Source: Candidatus Cloacimonadota bacterium (GTDB taxonomy: Bacteria > Cloacimonadota > Cloacimonadia > Cloacimonadales > Cloacimonadaceae). Taken from it: a stretch of 33,140 nt of DNA. The notes under the pieces are model-generated. The model was given only the letters and a program-made list of their open reading frames with translations. It had not been told where the DNA came from and ran no database searches. This document shows positions 32,225-33,140 of this stretch, in pieces. The stretch is taken from positions 1 through 33,140 of the forward strand of contig JAAYJN010000030.1 of assembly GCA_012522935.1 (NCBI GenBank), given 5' to 3'. Each line of letters opens with the position of its first letter. Within the stretch, counting starts at the first letter, position 1. Both the position numbers and the translations under genes were made by a program.

Positions 32225-33140
32225 ATGAAAACCCTAAAACGTTTAACAAAACCCATGAACGGTCTCGCCTTTTTGCTTATTTTGCTTATTTGGTCGGGGG
32301 CAAGCACCGTATTTGCACTACCCATTTTCAGCTTTGATGTATATCATCTGGAAGCCTATGACCGCAGTGGCAATTGGACCTATGATGCCGATAGCCCGGG
32401 CTTTCCCACCCACGACGGGGATTGGTTTACCAAAAGCCCCAGCCCCTCCTATATGTTTCATTATTTTGCCGAAAAGTATATCCACCAAGGCACACCCACC
32501 GTCATCGAATGTGTGGATGTAAACCTGCCTTTCACCGATGATGCTTCAGAAGTGGTGATGCACTTTGATCCCTTCTCCCTTGTTTCCTTCAAGCGCATCA
32601 ACACCGTCGATCCCCTGATGCCCTGGGATACTCCCGGTCAATCCGGTGACGAGCGCGTGTATGTGAGCAATGGCGGCCACATCACCCATAATGGCATCCC
32701 CGTTCTGTACCTCCAAAAAGCCAAGTTCGTGATCACCACCCCCTATCCGAACCAAGCGCAGGTACGTGCCCTGAACCCTATCTTCAGCTATTGGACTGGC
32801 GATATTGGCACCGGTGCCCCTCAGACAGGTTATGGCTTTGGAGATTTGGACGAGACTCTCTCCGATCCCGCCTGGCTGGCTCTTTTTGCAGATTCTGGCT
32901 ATAAGGTGGAAATGCAGCTCGTGGATATCGTCTCCACCGTCACCCCCAGCGTGGGCTATTTTGATTTTCTTTTTAACATCCTGCCTGCCACCGTGCCTTA
33001 CAGCGGCGGGGAAGTGGAAGTGGATTTGGACGATCTGCCTGGTGAAATCGCCGTTCCCGAAACAAAAGCAACCATTGAAATTATTGAAGGAACCCCCGGC
33101 GGATTGGCAGATGATATGAAGACCCTCTATCTCTCAGAGA
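32225..33140 (+). CDS. Secreted protein of unknown function (partial, runs off right edge)
   Basis: The frame is open for 305 codons from the ATG to the window edge. GGAG lies 5 nt before the ATG. The N-terminus is a signal peptide (KTLKRLTKP, then a hydrophobic stretch and STVFALP, cleavage at about residue 33). The mature part is rich in aromatic residues and Pro/Gly, with short beta-type stretches such as FSFDVYHLEAYDRSGNW and SEVVMHFDPFSLVSF. It contains a segment SGGEVEVDLDDLPGEIAVPET, which looks like an inter-domain strand. I do not recognise the family, and no catalytic motif is visible. It is probably exported to the periplasm or surface, like the other large secreted proteins nearby. 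It is transcribed away from valS across element B. Confidence 0.8.
   Translation, partial: MKTLKRLTKPMNGLAFLLILLIWSGASTVFALPIFSFDVYHLEAYDRSGNWTYDADSPGFPTHDGDWFTKSPSPSYMFHYFAEKYIHQGTPTVIECVDVNLPFTDDASEVVMHFDPFSLVSFKRINTVDPLMPWDTPGQSGDERVYVSNGGHITHNGIPVLYLQKAKFVITTPYPNQAQVRALNPIFSYWTGDIGTGAPQTGYGFGDLDETLSDPAWLALFADSGYKVEMQLVDIVSTVTPSVGYFDFLFNILPATVPYSGGEVEVDLDDLPGEIAVPETKATIEIIEGTPGGLADDMKTLYLSE

Overview
The window looks like a chromosomal segment of a Gram-negative, anaerobic-type bacterium of the Candidatus Cloacimonadota (WWE1) kind or a close relative. That placement is an inference. It rests on large secreted multidomain proteins with type IX secretion-like C-terminal tails, a gingipain-family (C25) peptidase, Fn3-associated/chitobiase-C-terminal-like repeats, and a conventional rimP-nusA-infB translation operon. 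Nearly everything is on the minus strand; only a small TonB-like gene (19549-20112) and a secreted-protein gene leaving the right edge (32225-33140) are on the plus strand.

Layout. (1) 1-6862, minus: a giant secreted repeat protein. After a signal peptide, a cadherin/Ig-like domain and a PKD-like domain come about 22 tandem ~84-residue repeats that run off the left edge. I read the frame codon by codon: it is interrupted once, by an in-frame TAG at 4172-4174, and is otherwise open to base 2. (2) 7282-19151, minus: a tightly packed cluster rimP-nusA-ylxR-ylxQ-infB-rbfA, then nrnA-like DHH phosphoesterase, truB, ribF, a secreted Omp28-like protein with a T9SS tail, a YhaM-like HD exonuclease and a YycJ/WalJ-like metallo-hydrolase. 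Most junctions are 1-20 nt overlaps; the exception is the rbfA-nrnA gap, which holds a hairpin plus T-run. (3) 19549-20112, plus: a membrane-anchored, proline-rich TonB/AgmX-like protein. (4) 20540-28479, minus: a two-gene operon of a 2023-residue C25 peptidase followed 5 nt later by an M14 zinc carboxypeptidase. (5) 28607-31441, minus: valS, tRNA-Ala(CGC) and a strong intrinsic terminator. (6) 32225-end, plus: start of a secreted protein.

The translation cluster links ribosome maturation (RimP, RbfA), transcription elongation (NusA), initiation (IF-2), tRNA modification (TruB), flavin cofactor synthesis (RibF) and nucleotide recycling (NrnA). The flanking large genes are extracellular or surface proteins.

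The least explained part is between genes. Three intergenic regions (7150-7256, 20126-20520, 31531-32117) share a family of modular palindromic repeats: a 46-bp double hairpin, two interspersed modules that are direct in one case and inverted in the other, imperfect terminal inverted repeats, and 4x heptanucleotide arrays at two of the loci. With the single amber codon in the giant repeat gene, these are the best candidates for something new. No CRISPR array, integrase, transposase gene or rRNA was seen.
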